Assembly (NCBI RefSeq): GCF_000019185.1
Contig: NC_010334.1
Span: forward strand, 2,728,001-2,792,000
Length of the DNA stretch: 64,000 nt
From: Shewanella halifaxensis HAW-EB4
Lineage (GTDB): Bacteria; Pseudomonadota; Gammaproteobacteria; Enterobacterales; Shewanellaceae
Reading direction: 5' to 3'
Positions 52,152 to 60,319 of this stretch are shown piece by piece. A program made the translations under genes and the position numbers. The notes beneath the pieces are model-generated. The model saw nothing but the letters and a program-made list of their open reading frames with translations, was not told the DNA's origin and made no database searches. How positions within the stretch are numbered: position 1 is the stretch's first letter; each line of letters opens with the position of its first letter.

Positions 52152-53366
52152 CTATTCTGCAATACGCTCTAATTTAGCCAAGTAGAACCCATCAAAACCC
52201 GTTTCGGCCGGGCTAATTGTTTCATCTTCAATAAACTTAAAGTGTTTATTTTCAGCTAAGAACGCATCGACTTGATCACGGTTCTCTTCCGGCATAATCG
52301 AGCACGTTGCATAAACCAACATGCCGCCAACTTTGACCATACGACTATAGCTCTGAAGAATGTGCTTTTGCAATTCAACCAATACAGGTAAACGCTCAGG
52401 AGTATCACGCCACTTTGCATCTGGATTACGCTTCAATACGCCTAAGCCAGAACAAGGTACATCGAGTAACACTCTGTCTGCCGTCAACTTTAGACGCTTA
52501 ATGGTCTTGCTGCTGGCAATAATGCGGGTTTCAACATTATGAGCGCCGCCGCGACGTGCACGCTGCTTAAGATTGTCCAGTTTCCACTGCTCGACATCCA
52601 TTGCCAGTAAACGGCCCTTACCTTGCATTTGTGCTGAAATTGATAAAGTTTTACCTCCTGCCCCGGCACAGGCATCAACGACTCGCATTCCAGGTTTTGC
52701 ATCCAGTGCTAACGCAACTAGCTGTGAACCCGCATCCTGCTGCTCGAACCAGCCTTTTTTAAACGCTTCTGTTCTAAACAGTGCAGAATCAGAAGTGACC
52801 TCTAAAGCGGTATCTACGCCATCGACATTAACGGTTTGCACGCCCTCTTTGCGCAGTGCATTTGCGAGTTCTTCACGTGTACACTTTAAAATATTGGTAC
52901 GTAAAAAACGCTTTGCAGGTTTGTTTAACGCCGCTCTTTCTGCAGCCCACGCATCTCCCATCTGCTTCTGACCCATCTCATTTAGCCAGTCTGGGCAACC
53001 GTCCCATAATACGGGCTGCGCTTTCGCTTCTTCGATACGAGTCGCTAATACTTTAGGGTCTATTTGTAACGAGTACTGCATTTTCGGCAAAGGTAATTCA
53101 TTAAAGAGGTGCCACACATTCAATAAACGAGTGCCTAACCGCGCCATCTCTTCAGGTTTTACATCTGAAAGGAAGCAGTAAAGGTTTAACCTTCTAAGAA
53201 TATCTCCAACGACAAAGGTAATACGCCCTTGTTCAGTAGGCTCGAGTTTTAGACCAGAAAAATGCTGAGAATAGGCGCGATCTAACGGTTTACCATCTGA
53301 TAAAACAAGATCGAGAATACTGATCACAAGTTCATTTGAGCTAGGAGAAAGCGGAGATTTCAACAT
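52152..53366 (-). CDS. RsmB/NOP-family RNA cytosine-C5 methyltransferase
   Basis: A 404-residue rRNA or tRNA m5C methyltransferase. The N-terminal NusB-like region (residues 1-140) is followed by the SAM domain: QDAGSQLVALALDAKPGMRVVDACAGAGGKTL, LAMDVEQWKLDNL, RVLLDVPCSGLGVLKRNPDAKW (release Cys) and MLVYATCSIMPEEN (catalytic Cys). The domain layout resembles RsmB, but the sequence is shorter, and it is a separate paralogue commonly annotated as an RsmB/NOP-family protein. It is followed on the minus strand only by a hairpin. The target base is unknown. Confidence 0.88.
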   Translation of the reverse strand: MLKSPLSPSSNELVISILDLVLSDGKPLDRAYSQHFSGLKLEPTEQGRITFVVGDILRRLNLYCFLSDVKPEEMARLGTRLLNVWHLFNELPLPKMQYSLQIDPKVLATRIEEAKAQPVLWDGCPDWLNEMGQKQMGDAWAAERAALNKPAKRFLRTNILKCTREELANALRKEGVQTVNVDGVDTALEVTSDSALFRTEAFKKGWFEQQDAGSQLVALALDAKPGMRVVDACAGAGGKTLSISAQMQGKGRLLAMDVEQWKLDNLKQRARRGGAHNVETRIIASSKTIKRLKLTADRVLLDVPCSGLGVLKRNPDAKWRDTPERLPVLVELQKHILQSYSRMVKVGGMLVYATCSIMPEENRDQVDAFLAENKHFKFIEDETISPAETGFDGFYLAKLERIAE

Positions 53367-53435
53367 TAAAAAGTTACCCTAAAAAGAAAACGCTGCGATC
53401 ATAGGAGCAAAGTAGTCAATACGCAAGCTAATAGT

Positions 53436-53463
53436 AAAAAGCCGCTACACAAGGCAGCGGCTT
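53436..53463 (-). terminator. Terminator of the malate-synthase-domain gene
   Basis: Read on the minus strand, AAGCCGCT and AGCGGCTT (53456-53463 with 53439-53446) form an 8-bp stem followed by a T run (TTTTTA). It lies just after the stop codon at 53498. Confidence 0.85.
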
Positions 53464-53497
53464 AATAGAGTTATAACATTAAGACTTTCTGAGCAGG

Positions 53498-54013
53498 TTA
53501 GCTTTTAAGCTGATAATCACTGCCATCTTTTGCCGTAAATTCGCGCGTTCGTTTTTGCATTACGGAGGTAGTGGCTGTATCTTCAATATTAATTAGGCTT
53601 ATCCAATAATCGTGGCCTTCAAGCTGGATATCCCTAATGTTTGCTAAGTCCTGACTGGTCGCCTCATTCTTTCTATCAAAACTTAATTCTACATGAGTAC
53701 CATTATCTTTTAATAAGATAGCTGTAGGCTCACTCTTATGGCCGTTCAGAGCCACAAACTGCTTAGGCGTACGCAAACCCGTCTGTGTGCCATCGGCCAT
53801 AAAGATCAACAGTTGCTGATAGTAAACTACATAGCTACGGGCATTTTTATGTGAGCCGTTAGCCAATGGAAACTTTGCATCTAAAAATGCTTTTGCACAG
53901 GGGGCCGTTGTATTGCTAGCTGCCAGTTCGACAACATTCACATCAACAAGGCTGGCACCAATGAAATGGTTATTTTGATTTACTTGAGTACTATTGATTG
54001 TTGATATATTCAT
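53498..54013 (-). CDS. Stand-alone malate synthase G domain-like protein
   Basis: A 171-residue protein that I read as the isolated alpha/beta domain of malate synthase G. Residues 39-153 align with GlcB of this window at about 170-285: AKAFLDAKFPLANGSH with AKSHLDNAAPLALGSH, and PTAILLKDNGTHVEL with PTAVLIVNNGLHIEI, plus IEDTATTS with CEDSVAAV. Its last 15 residues (REFTAKDGSDYQL) then match GlcB about 318-331 (DRVYTSANGQSIKL), skipping the intervening barrel piece. None of the catalytic Arg, Glu or Asp is included, so it cannot be an enzyme. AGGA precedes ATG 54013, and a terminator follows. It is divergent from the DUF3612 regulator. Role unknown; a ligand-sensing or partner-binding function is inference. 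Confidence 0.82.
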   Translation of the reverse strand: MNISTINSTQVNQNNHFIGASLVDVNVVELAASNTTAPCAKAFLDAKFPLANGSHKNARSYVVYYQQLLIFMADGTQTGLRTPKQFVALNGHKSEPTAILLKDNGTHVELSFDRKNEATSQDLANIRDIQLEGHDYWISLINIEDTATTSVMQKRTREFTAKDGSDYQLKS

Positions 54014-54124
54014 GGCCCTGTCCTCTTACGTTTAAAATTGTGGGTCGTTATCCGTTTCAGCCGCAGTCAAAAAATAATACGTTTTCCGATTGCTTGATTT
54101 GTAGTCTAGTGTAAATTTTATTAC

Positions 54125-54157
54125 AATTTCACAATAAAAATTTTACATTGTGAATTT
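54125..54157. promoter_or_regulatory. Inverted repeat abutting the DUF3612 regulator start, probable operator
   Basis: Two 11-bp arms, AATTTCACAAT (54125-54135) and ATTGTGAATTT (54147-54157), match at ten of eleven positions around an 11-bp AT-rich spacer. The core TTCACAAT/ATTGTGAA is perfect. It ends six bases before ATG 54164, where bound protein would block initiation, and the other gene starts only about 110 bp away, so autoregulation and control of both divergent genes are plausible. Confidence 0.6.
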
Positions 54158-54163
54158 TACAAG

Positions 54164-55699
54164 ATGAAAAATAATCAAAGCTTGATCAGAAAATCACATT
54201 TTTTGGGTACCAAGATAAGAAACTTGAGGAAGCGAAACCACCTCACTATGGAAGATCTTTCTGCGCGTTGTGTGCGTGTCGATCCAGAGTCAGCACCGTC
54301 TGTGTCATATTTGTCTATGATTGAACGTGGGAAAAGAGTCCCTAGCTCAGGCATGCTTGCCGTCATCGCCACAGTGTTTCAAAAAGAGATCGATTGGTTT
54401 CTCGATGATGTGCCAGAAGACGATGCCATTACACCCGATAAAGGGCGTCGAGGCGGAATTAGTGGCATGGCATTGGAGCCAAGCTTCCTTTTTTCGAATG
54501 ATATTTTACAAATTGCGATCCCTGAAATGTTATCGCAAACAGGCACCACAGGAAGAGAATTTGCCCACCTTTTGATCCGAGCGCATCAAGAGCACCATCA
54601 AAATCACTTTCCTGATCTAGAGCGGGCTGCAGAAGAGGTCGGCCATAAGCGCCTACCGCTCGCCTTAGATGATCTAAAAGATATCGCTAAGTCTCTGGGG
54701 TTAAAACTTAAGTGGGTGGACAGAGCGCCTCAAGAGGTTGTTGATGAGATGGGTGTCAGTACCGCTCACGTCGTAACCTCATTTTTCGAGCCGCCTTCCA
54801 CAATCTATCTAAACAAAATGCTTAAGTCATTTCCGACACGGCTTAAGTATGACTTAGCCGTGCATATCGGCCATTGCGTGTTACACAATAAAGATGGCTT
54901 AAAGTGTGTATTGACCGCGGGGAGACGCCACACGACGTCTCACGATGAATCAATGATCCCAACTTCATCCCCCCTTAATGCACAAGATATCTTACATGCA
55001 TGGCGTGACTTCGAATCTAGCTTTTTTGCTGGTGCGCTACTCTGTCCAAAAGTGCCTTTCAGACAGCTATTGGACCGCCACGGTTATGAAATCAATGTTA
55101 ATAAATCACTAGGCATCTCGGCATCTGTGGCAATGCGCCGGATGACCGTTGTGTCTCCTTATCCTCACTGGCACTATTTCGATGCCTACGCACCGGGAAA
55201 ATTAAAGGCTGTCTACCGAGGTAACGGTATTCCATTGCCTTGGGGAAATATGCGAATTGTTGAAGACCCTTGCCAGCACTGGGCCGTATTTAGGATGATT
55301 AACGAGCCTAAAGTTGGCACTTCTGCTCAGATCTCAATCTTGGATGTAGCAGAAAAGCCTAGGATCTACTGCTGTGAGTCGATAAAAGTGGAAGATATGG
55401 CTGGTAACAATCATGTGCTATGTGCGGGAATCGATCTCAATCCTGCAATTGACGCCCAAGGCGGCAATGCCTCAGCGATAGCTGCTGAGCTTAAACAATC
55501 CTGTGCAACCAATAGTGGCTCCGTTGAGATGCCTAATAGTATTAAGAAAGATTTAATGAGTGTCGCGAAAATTTTAAATATCAATTGGATTGAGAGAGGC
55601 ATTCAAAACGAAGCAAGATTGATTTGTTCAAGGGGGGCGGTTTGTCCGAGACAACCTAGTTGTTATCAAGCGGGAAAATCTCAGTGCAGCGAGAACTAA
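54164..55699 (+). CDS. XRE-type transcriptional regulator with DUF3612-like domain
   Basis: A 511-residue regulator. Residues 14-80 form a Cro/C1 HTH (KIRNLRKRNHLTMEDLSARC to SYLSMIERGKRVPSSGML). The long C-terminal part matches the DUF3612 proteins of Shewanella and Vibrio and resembles the ScfR/RamB/PrpR regulators of acetate, propionate and glyoxylate use. At 231-241, LAVHIGHCVLH looks like a degenerate ImmA/IrrE HExxH site. The C-terminus has four cysteines (488, 494, 500, 508; spacing 5, 5, 7) that could hold an iron-sulfur cluster or zinc. No clear Shine-Dalgarno precedes ATG 54164; the inverted repeat occupies that place. The ligand is unknown, but C2 or short-chain acyl metabolites are the leading guess. 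Confidence 0.85.
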   Translation: MKNNQSLIRKSHFLGTKIRNLRKRNHLTMEDLSARCVRVDPESAPSVSYLSMIERGKRVPSSGMLAVIATVFQKEIDWFLDDVPEDDAITPDKGRRGGISGMALEPSFLFSNDILQIAIPEMLSQTGTTGREFAHLLIRAHQEHHQNHFPDLERAAEEVGHKRLPLALDDLKDIAKSLGLKLKWVDRAPQEVVDEMGVSTAHVVTSFFEPPSTIYLNKMLKSFPTRLKYDLAVHIGHCVLHNKDGLKCVLTAGRRHTTSHDESMIPTSSPLNAQDILHAWRDFESSFFAGALLCPKVPFRQLLDRHGYEINVNKSLGISASVAMRRMTVVSPYPHWHYFDAYAPGKLKAVYRGNGIPLPWGNMRIVEDPCQHWAVFRMINEPKVGTSAQISILDVAEKPRIYCCESIKVEDMAGNNHVLCAGIDLNPAIDAQGGNASAIAAELKQSCATNSGSVEMPNSIKKDLMSVAKILNINWIERGIQNEARLICSRGAVCPRQPSCYQAGKSQCSEN

Positions 55700-55767
55700 T
55701 GATTAGCAGTGAGAGTGAATATTAATCGGTTTATCACTAACTGGCTCCGAAATTGTTGTGAGTAAAA

Positions 55768-55800
55768 AGATAAACAGAAGTAGCAGTATTCTGTTTATCT
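55768..55800. terminator. Terminator between the XRE regulator and the lipoprotein gene
   Basis: A perfect 11-bp stem, AGATAAACAGA / TCTGTTTATCT (55768-55778 with 55790-55800). The A run at its left gives a T run on the minus strand, so it mainly serves the lipoprotein gene, which converges with the regulator gene. Confidence 0.85.
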
Positions 55801-55809
55801 TAATATTCA

Positions 55810-56169
55810 CTAAAGCGCCTGCGCTCCGAACGCCACTCCTTGAACCTTAATACACTGCTTTGAGTAACCAATGCCAAAAGAAAGTGAATCGTCTATCGTC
55901 ACATCGGTGATTATCACGGTACCTTGAATGACACTTTTAGCGGTTTCAATAGCCTTCGGAGAGGAAACACTATCACCGACTGGAAAAATGTACAAAAACT
56001 GAGTTTGGCAGCTCTCTCCAAAAACAGGCCCTAATTTGACGAGATTGTCAGTAATCGCTTTATCTTGGTAAGTATTAGTCACAAACGATCCATGATTGGC
56101 GATGTTACATCCCATCATGGAAAGAGACACTGCCAATACCAATGCGACGTTACGCCCCTTTGCTGCCAT
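55810..56169 (-). CDS. Small lipoprotein, possibly TRL-like
   Basis: A 119-residue lipoprotein with signal MAAKGRNVALVLAVSLSMMGC, acylated at Cys21. The mature domain has the pattern GESCQTQFLYIFPVGDSVSSPKAIETAK followed by two short strands and a lone Cys in SKQCIKVQG, reminiscent of the TRL-like family whose function is not known. AGGAG precedes ATG 56169. It forms a single-gene unit with a terminator. Confidence 0.72.
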   Translation of the reverse strand: MAAKGRNVALVLAVSLSMMGCNIANHGSFVTNTYQDKAITDNLVKLGPVFGESCQTQFLYIFPVGDSVSSPKAIETAKSVIQGTVIITDVTIDDSLSFGIGYSKQCIKVQGVAFGAQAL

Positions 56170-56308
56170 AAGTCACTCCTTTAAACACAATCTGCCGATA
56201 AAATATAATACGCGAGATCCAAATATTTAACGTCCATCACTCTTCCAATCTGATGTATTAAATCCCCAAAGTTCATAGACCAAATACTATCATCTACCGA
56301 GAACAGTG

Positions 56309-56806
56309 CTAACTCACCATGACGATCTCATAATCGCGACGGCTACCCGCAACCTGTAAACTAAACTCATCTCCTTGAAGCTTACTCATCATGGCTCTGC
56401 CTAGCGGAGACGCAAGTGTAACGATCATAACCGAGTACTCATCACAGGTCACCTTTAAACCTCCTGCACCGGGTCCAACAAATAGATATTGGCTTTTACC
56501 GTCTGCATCCATCAGCTCAACCAGCTTTCCAAGCCCGACCTTAGGTGCTCTGGTCTCTGAAACACCACTTAACCGAGTAAACAAGGCGTCAAAATCTCTT
56601 ACATCGGCTTGGCATTGTGCCACTCTCACCGACTGTCCATGGGCGAGATAGGATGCTTCTAGGCCAAAGGTTTCGTACTTACTCTTAGCAATACTCTCCG
56701 TGTCAGTTGCCGTGTCATGGGCGCGTTTTGCTGCCGCAACGGCACTGCCGAGAGCGTTTTCAAGCTCCTGTCGAATGAGGTGATGCAACTGATTAATAGA
56801 TAACAC
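56309..56806 (-). CDS. GreA/GreB-family elongation factor-like protein
   Basis: A 165-residue protein with the C-terminal FKBP-like Gre domain at about 85-165 (LVELMDADGKSQYLFVGPGAGGLKV to ASPLGRAMMSKLQGDEFSLQVAGSRRDYEIV). The N-terminal 60 residues are helical (AAAKRAHDTATDTESIAKSKYETFGLEASYLAHGQS), too short for a normal antiparallel coiled coil with the acidic tip, so RNA cleavage activity as in GreA is unlikely. It may bind RNA polymerase like Rnk or other Gre-like factors. The start is a GTG at 56806 with a weak ribosome site. Confidence 0.8.
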   Translation of the reverse strand: MLSINQLHHLIRQELENALGSAVAAAKRAHDTATDTESIAKSKYETFGLEASYLAHGQSVRVAQCQADVRDFDALFTRLSGVSETRAPKVGLGKLVELMDADGKSQYLFVGPGAGGLKVTCDEYSVMIVTLASPLGRAMMSKLQGDEFSLQVAGSRRDYEIVMVS

Positions 56807-57038
56807 TTCTCTTACTTATCCTGAGTATAAACTTGTCGCTATACTAAGAGTACCAAAGCCACGCAGAGATGGCGTATTAATATTTTACTCTCTCGACAAA
56901 ATCCACTTGATAAACACTGTGAATTCGTTAACTTAGTGTTAAATACTTCGGATTGTTACTCTAAATTTCATCAGTGTTTAACGGATTAAATCAGTTTGAA
57001 AAGACCAGTGCTTCATTAGCGCAGGTAAAGGAATAAGA

Positions 57039-57995
57039 TTGAAGAATAAATACAACCAGATTTGGGGTAAGATATTAACCCACATCCTTGCCTACCACAT
57101 AGTTAGGTGGCTTTGGGTTATATTGCCTCCCTTGTTACTGGTCTGTACACCGGGTTTGGCGCAAGATCTTGAACCTCGCAGCTACACTAATATTCCTATC
57201 GGTATGAACTTTATCGCTGCAGGCATAGTTCGCTCTCGAGGAGAGGTATCCCCTGCGCCATCAGCACCAATAAGTGATGCCAACTTAACTATCGACGCTG
57301 CCGTCGTTGGCTATGCACACACCTTCGATTTAGCAGGAAGCTCTTCAAAATTCGATGTGTCAGCGACACGAGTCTGCTATGAAGGCAGCGCCATGCATAA
57401 TGGTGAACTATTAAAAGCCGATCGCTGTGGATATGGCGACCCTACGATGCGCCTCACCTGGAATTTTTATGGTGCACCAGCATTAGAGGCGAAAGATTTC
57501 TCAAAATGGCAGCAAGGTATTGTTGTGGGCGCCAGTATGCAGATCACTTTGCCTATTGGCAGTTACGACTCAGGTAAACTTCTCAATGCTGGGACGAATC
57601 GCTGGGTCTTGCGCCCAGGGATAGGAATGTCACATAAGCTTGGCCGCTGGTATTACGACCTCATCGCCTCGGCTCGACTATATAGTGATAATGATGAATA
57701 CTTTAATGACACCACCTTAGAGCAAGCCCCCCAGTATACGCTTCAGGGGCATCTTATCTATAACATTAGCCGCGGACATTGGGTCTCATTGAACGCGAAT
57801 CTGTTTTTTGGTGGAGAAACGAGAAAAGATAACATTGCGTCATCAGATGATCAGCGTAACTCTCGTTTCGGTATAACCTATTCGCTACCCGTTAGCGTCC
57901 ATCACAGCGTCAAGCTCTACGCTAATACCGGAGTGATTACTGAAGTGGGTAACGATTTCGATACGTTTGGTGCGCTATGGCAATACCGTTTTTAA
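57039..57995 (+). CDS. Outer-membrane beta-barrel protein (phenol-degradation MetA-like transporter family)
   Basis: A 318-residue exported protein. A long, partly basic leader ends in a hydrophobic stretch and LVCTPGLAQ, a signal peptidase I site at about residues 35-41. The rest is a series of amphipathic strands such as YTNIPIGMNFIAAGIVRS and QGIVVGASMQITLPIGSYD, ending in a C-terminal Phe (ALWQYRF), the outer-membrane assembly signal. The LPIGSYD region matches proteins annotated as transporter (MetA-pathway phenol degradation). TTG 57039 is the start, with AAAGGA six bases upstream. The substrate is unknown. Confidence 0.8.
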   Translation: MKNKYNQIWGKILTHILAYHIVRWLWVILPPLLLVCTPGLAQDLEPRSYTNIPIGMNFIAAGIVRSRGEVSPAPSAPISDANLTIDAAVVGYAHTFDLAGSSSKFDVSATRVCYEGSAMHNGELLKADRCGYGDPTMRLTWNFYGAPALEAKDFSKWQQGIVVGASMQITLPIGSYDSGKLLNAGTNRWVLRPGIGMSHKLGRWYYDLIASARLYSDNDEYFNDTTLEQAPQYTLQGHLIYNISRGHWVSLNANLFFGGETRKDNIASSDDQRNSRFGITYSLPVSVHHSVKLYANTGVITEVGNDFDTFGALWQYRF

Positions 57996-58030
57996 TCTCC
58001 CCTCTCTAAACTATCGTTAGATAATAAAAA

Positions 58031-58056
58031 GCCCAATCGCTTAACTGCAATTGGGC
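58031..58056. terminator. Terminator between the barrel gene and roxA
   Basis: GCCCAAT / ATTGGGC stem (58031-58037 with 58050-58056). On the minus strand it is followed by TTTTTA, so it is a good terminator for roxA, with weaker use for the plus-strand gene. Confidence 0.8.
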
Positions 58057-58102
58057 TCCTATTTATATCTATTCGCGCTAGTTATGGATAATACTGTTAC
58101 GC

Positions 58103-59248
58103 TCAGTCTAAATCGTCAAAATACCAGTAGCCGGCATTAACCCACTCTGTTAGTTGCACCATAACGGCGTCATCATCAAACCATGTTTGGATGTCTTCAA
58201 GGGTAAGCATCTGTTTGTTACAGAGCGCTTCGATAACCTCTGAGCGGCCTTCAGCAAACTGAACTTGCTCACCATTGATGTACATAACACCTGAGCCTAA
58301 GGTTGCAGCGAAATAGAGGCAACGTAAGCCACCTAAACGGATCAAAGGCTGCTCGGCAATGATAGTCTTGATATCTTCAACGTCGAAACCTAAGTTAGCC
58401 TCAGGCAGATCCAGTTCGCACTTAGATTGTGTTAGATAACGACCACTGAACTCACTAATTAGCGTGTCGTCCAAGGTGTCAACAAGCTGCTGCTTAATTC
58501 GGCCTAGGTCTTGCTCATCGATCAAGCCAGAGTGCTGGCTTAAGCTACGTTCTGGATCGCTTATTTGCTGAGCACCCATCTCTTTATCAATGAGGTGGTC
58601 AGCAAGTGCACTCACCATATCTTTTGCAGAAGCCGTACGGTAACCAACAGAAAAGCTCATTGAAGGCTCTAACGTTACGCCATCGTGAGGAAATCCAGGT
58701 GGCAAATACAGAATATCACCAGGCAGCAATTCGACATCGATGATAGGCTCGAACGCTTCGGTGTGTAGCAAGGCTGGGTGCGCTGCAAACTCTTTATGAG
58801 GCCCAATATCCCCGACACGCCATCTACGTCGACCTGAGCCTTGACAGATAAACACATCGTATAGATCGATATGCGGGCCAACCCCACCACCAGGCACAGC
58901 GTAACTAACCATGACATCATCTAAACGCCAGCGAGGAATAAAATCGAAACATTTTAGTAAATCTTCTGCCGCTGGCACCCAGTTATTAAGCGCCTGAACA
59001 ATCAAGGTCCAATCTGTTTCACCAAGATTCTCATAAGATTCAAATGGGCCAAATTCAGCTTGCCACTCCCCTTTCTCTCTATAGACTCTGCGAGATTCAA
59101 CCATTTCATCACAAGCTAGTCCTGCCATCTCATCTGGAGACAACAGATCTTGAAAGTTTTTAAATCCTTGGCGGATCACTAATGGTTTCTTTTGCCAGTA
59201 TTCTTTAAGAAACTGTTCGGGGGTTAAGCCATTTATATCTAATTGCAT
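58103..59248 (-). CDS. roxA: Ribosomal protein L16 arginine hydroxylase (JmjC/cupin oxygenase)
   Basis: A 2-oxoglutarate/Fe(II)-dependent oxygenase of 381 residues, closely matching E. coli YcfD/RoxA (373), which hydroxylates an arginine of ribosomal protein L16. The metal ligands are His126 and Asp128 in GPHIDLYDVF and His188 in GFPHDG, one residue from their E. coli positions. The C-terminal part has the winged-helix/dimer domain. ATG 59248 is chosen. It is transcribed alone. It requires oxygen, unlike the hydrogenase and fumarase in this window. Confidence 0.93.
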   Translation of the reverse strand: MQLDINGLTPEQFLKEYWQKKPLVIRQGFKNFQDLLSPDEMAGLACDEMVESRRVYREKGEWQAEFGPFESYENLGETDWTLIVQALNNWVPAAEDLLKCFDFIPRWRLDDVMVSYAVPGGGVGPHIDLYDVFICQGSGRRRWRVGDIGPHKEFAAHPALLHTEAFEPIIDVELLPGDILYLPPGFPHDGVTLEPSMSFSVGYRTASAKDMVSALADHLIDKEMGAQQISDPERSLSQHSGLIDEQDLGRIKQQLVDTLDDTLISEFSGRYLTQSKCELDLPEANLGFDVEDIKTIIAEQPLIRLGGLRCLYFAATLGSGVMYINGEQVQFAEGRSEVIEALCNKQMLTLEDIQTWFDDDAVMVQLTEWVNAGYWYFDDLD

Positions 59249-59444
59249 GTTGCATACTCACTAAAATTTGCACGCATTCTAGCAAAAAAACGCAAAAAAT
59301 AAACTCAGTTAGATCATGAAACATGCTTAATTTGTACAGCTATAGGACTAATCAGCCTAAAGCTTCAAATGGGGCAATAACTTGATTGACTGTCTATTAA
59401 GGATCAATACAATATCGAACAAACTTTATTGATGATGATTCAAC

Positions 59445-60086
59445 TTGACCAATACAACCCACTCACGCCCAATTCAGCCTGCCGACACCGTAATAGTGCT
59501 CGACTTTGAAACCACGGGTCTATCTCCCAATCAAGGTGATCGAGCAATTGAAATCGGTGCTGTCATGCTTAAAGATGGCAAGGTCATTGATAGGTTTCAA
59601 CAACTAATGAACCCAGGTTTTAGAGTTAGTGGCTTTATCGAGAACTACACGGGGATCAGTAATGAGATGTTGAGTGACGCGAAGTCATGTGAAACGGTGA
59701 TGACTCAATTTGCAGACTTCATCGGTGATTACAACCTCGTCGCCCACAATGCCTCATTCGACCAACGCTTTTTGGATGCCGAACTCAGTCGAGTTAACTG
59801 CAATTATCCTGGGCAATTTGCCTGCTCTATGTTAATTGCACGCAGGTTATATCAAGACGCGCCGAATCATAAACTCGGCAGTTTAATCCATTATAAAAAT
59901 ATCCAACATGATGGTGTGTTTCACCGAGCCTTAGCCGATAGTGAAATGACCGCCGATCTTTGGCTAGTCATGCTTGAAGATTTAAACGCAGATTACCAGA
60001 TCAAGCGAGCTGACTTTTCCTTATTACAAGCCATTGCCAAACAAAGCAAAGCTAGCGTTAGCCAATATTTAGCACGCCAGCGCTAA
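59445..60086 (+). CDS. DEDDh 3'-5' exonuclease (DnaQ/epsilon-like)
   Basis: A 213-residue DnaQ-family exonuclease. All three motifs are visible: VLDFETTGLSP (Exo I, Asp and Glu), HNASFDQRFLDAEL (Exo II) and HRALADSEMT (Exo III His and Asp). Length and composition fit a stand-alone proofreading-like nuclease rather than the polymerase epsilon subunit. The start is TTG 59445; two ATGs just upstream are in another frame, and no in-frame ATG precedes Exo I. The ribosome site is weak. A strong terminator follows. Confidence 0.88.
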   Translation: MTNTTHSRPIQPADTVIVLDFETTGLSPNQGDRAIEIGAVMLKDGKVIDRFQQLMNPGFRVSGFIENYTGISNEMLSDAKSCETVMTQFADFIGDYNLVAHNASFDQRFLDAELSRVNCNYPGQFACSMLIARRLYQDAPNHKLGSLIHYKNIQHDGVFHRALADSEMTADLWLVMLEDLNADYQIKRADFSLLQAIAKQSKASVSQYLARQR

Positions 60087-60090
60087 CAAA

Positions 60091-60131
60091 CAGCACTGTT
60101 TAATCGTAAGATTAGACAGTGCTGTATTTTT
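60091..60131 (+). terminator. Terminator of the exonuclease gene
   Basis: A 15-bp near-perfect stem (60091-60105 with 60110-60124: CAGCACTGT to ACAGTGCTG, continuing with TAATC/GATTA) closed by a GTAA loop, then TATTTTT. Confidence 0.93.
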
Positions 60132-60291
60132 AATGCCTGTGTTAAACCAAGTGTTAAAAACTGATAATCTAACATGATGCTAACCGGTATACTCTGGCCA
60201 TCTTCACTCATCGCAAGCAAAATCAATTCGATGAGCCAGTTCAACACTTCAATACCTAATCTTAAAATCTAGTTTACATACTCAGTCTAAT

Positions 60292-60319
60292 TAGTTAGGT
60301 CTAAATAGTTAGGTCTAAA
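60292..60319. repeat. 14-bp tandem duplication at the 3' end of the DUF3334 gene
   Basis: TAGTTAGGTCTAAA occurs twice without a gap (60292-60305 and 60306-60319). The second copy includes the stop codon of the minus-strand gene ending at 60315. Confidence 0.85.

Noticed and set aside
53498..54013. The malate-synthase-like protein as a decaying pseudogene fragment of glcB
   Set aside because: It has an intact frame, a ribosome site, a terminator and an in-frame internal deletion that matches domain limits; it is diverged rather than broken. This favours a maintained protein, though only comparative data would prove it.
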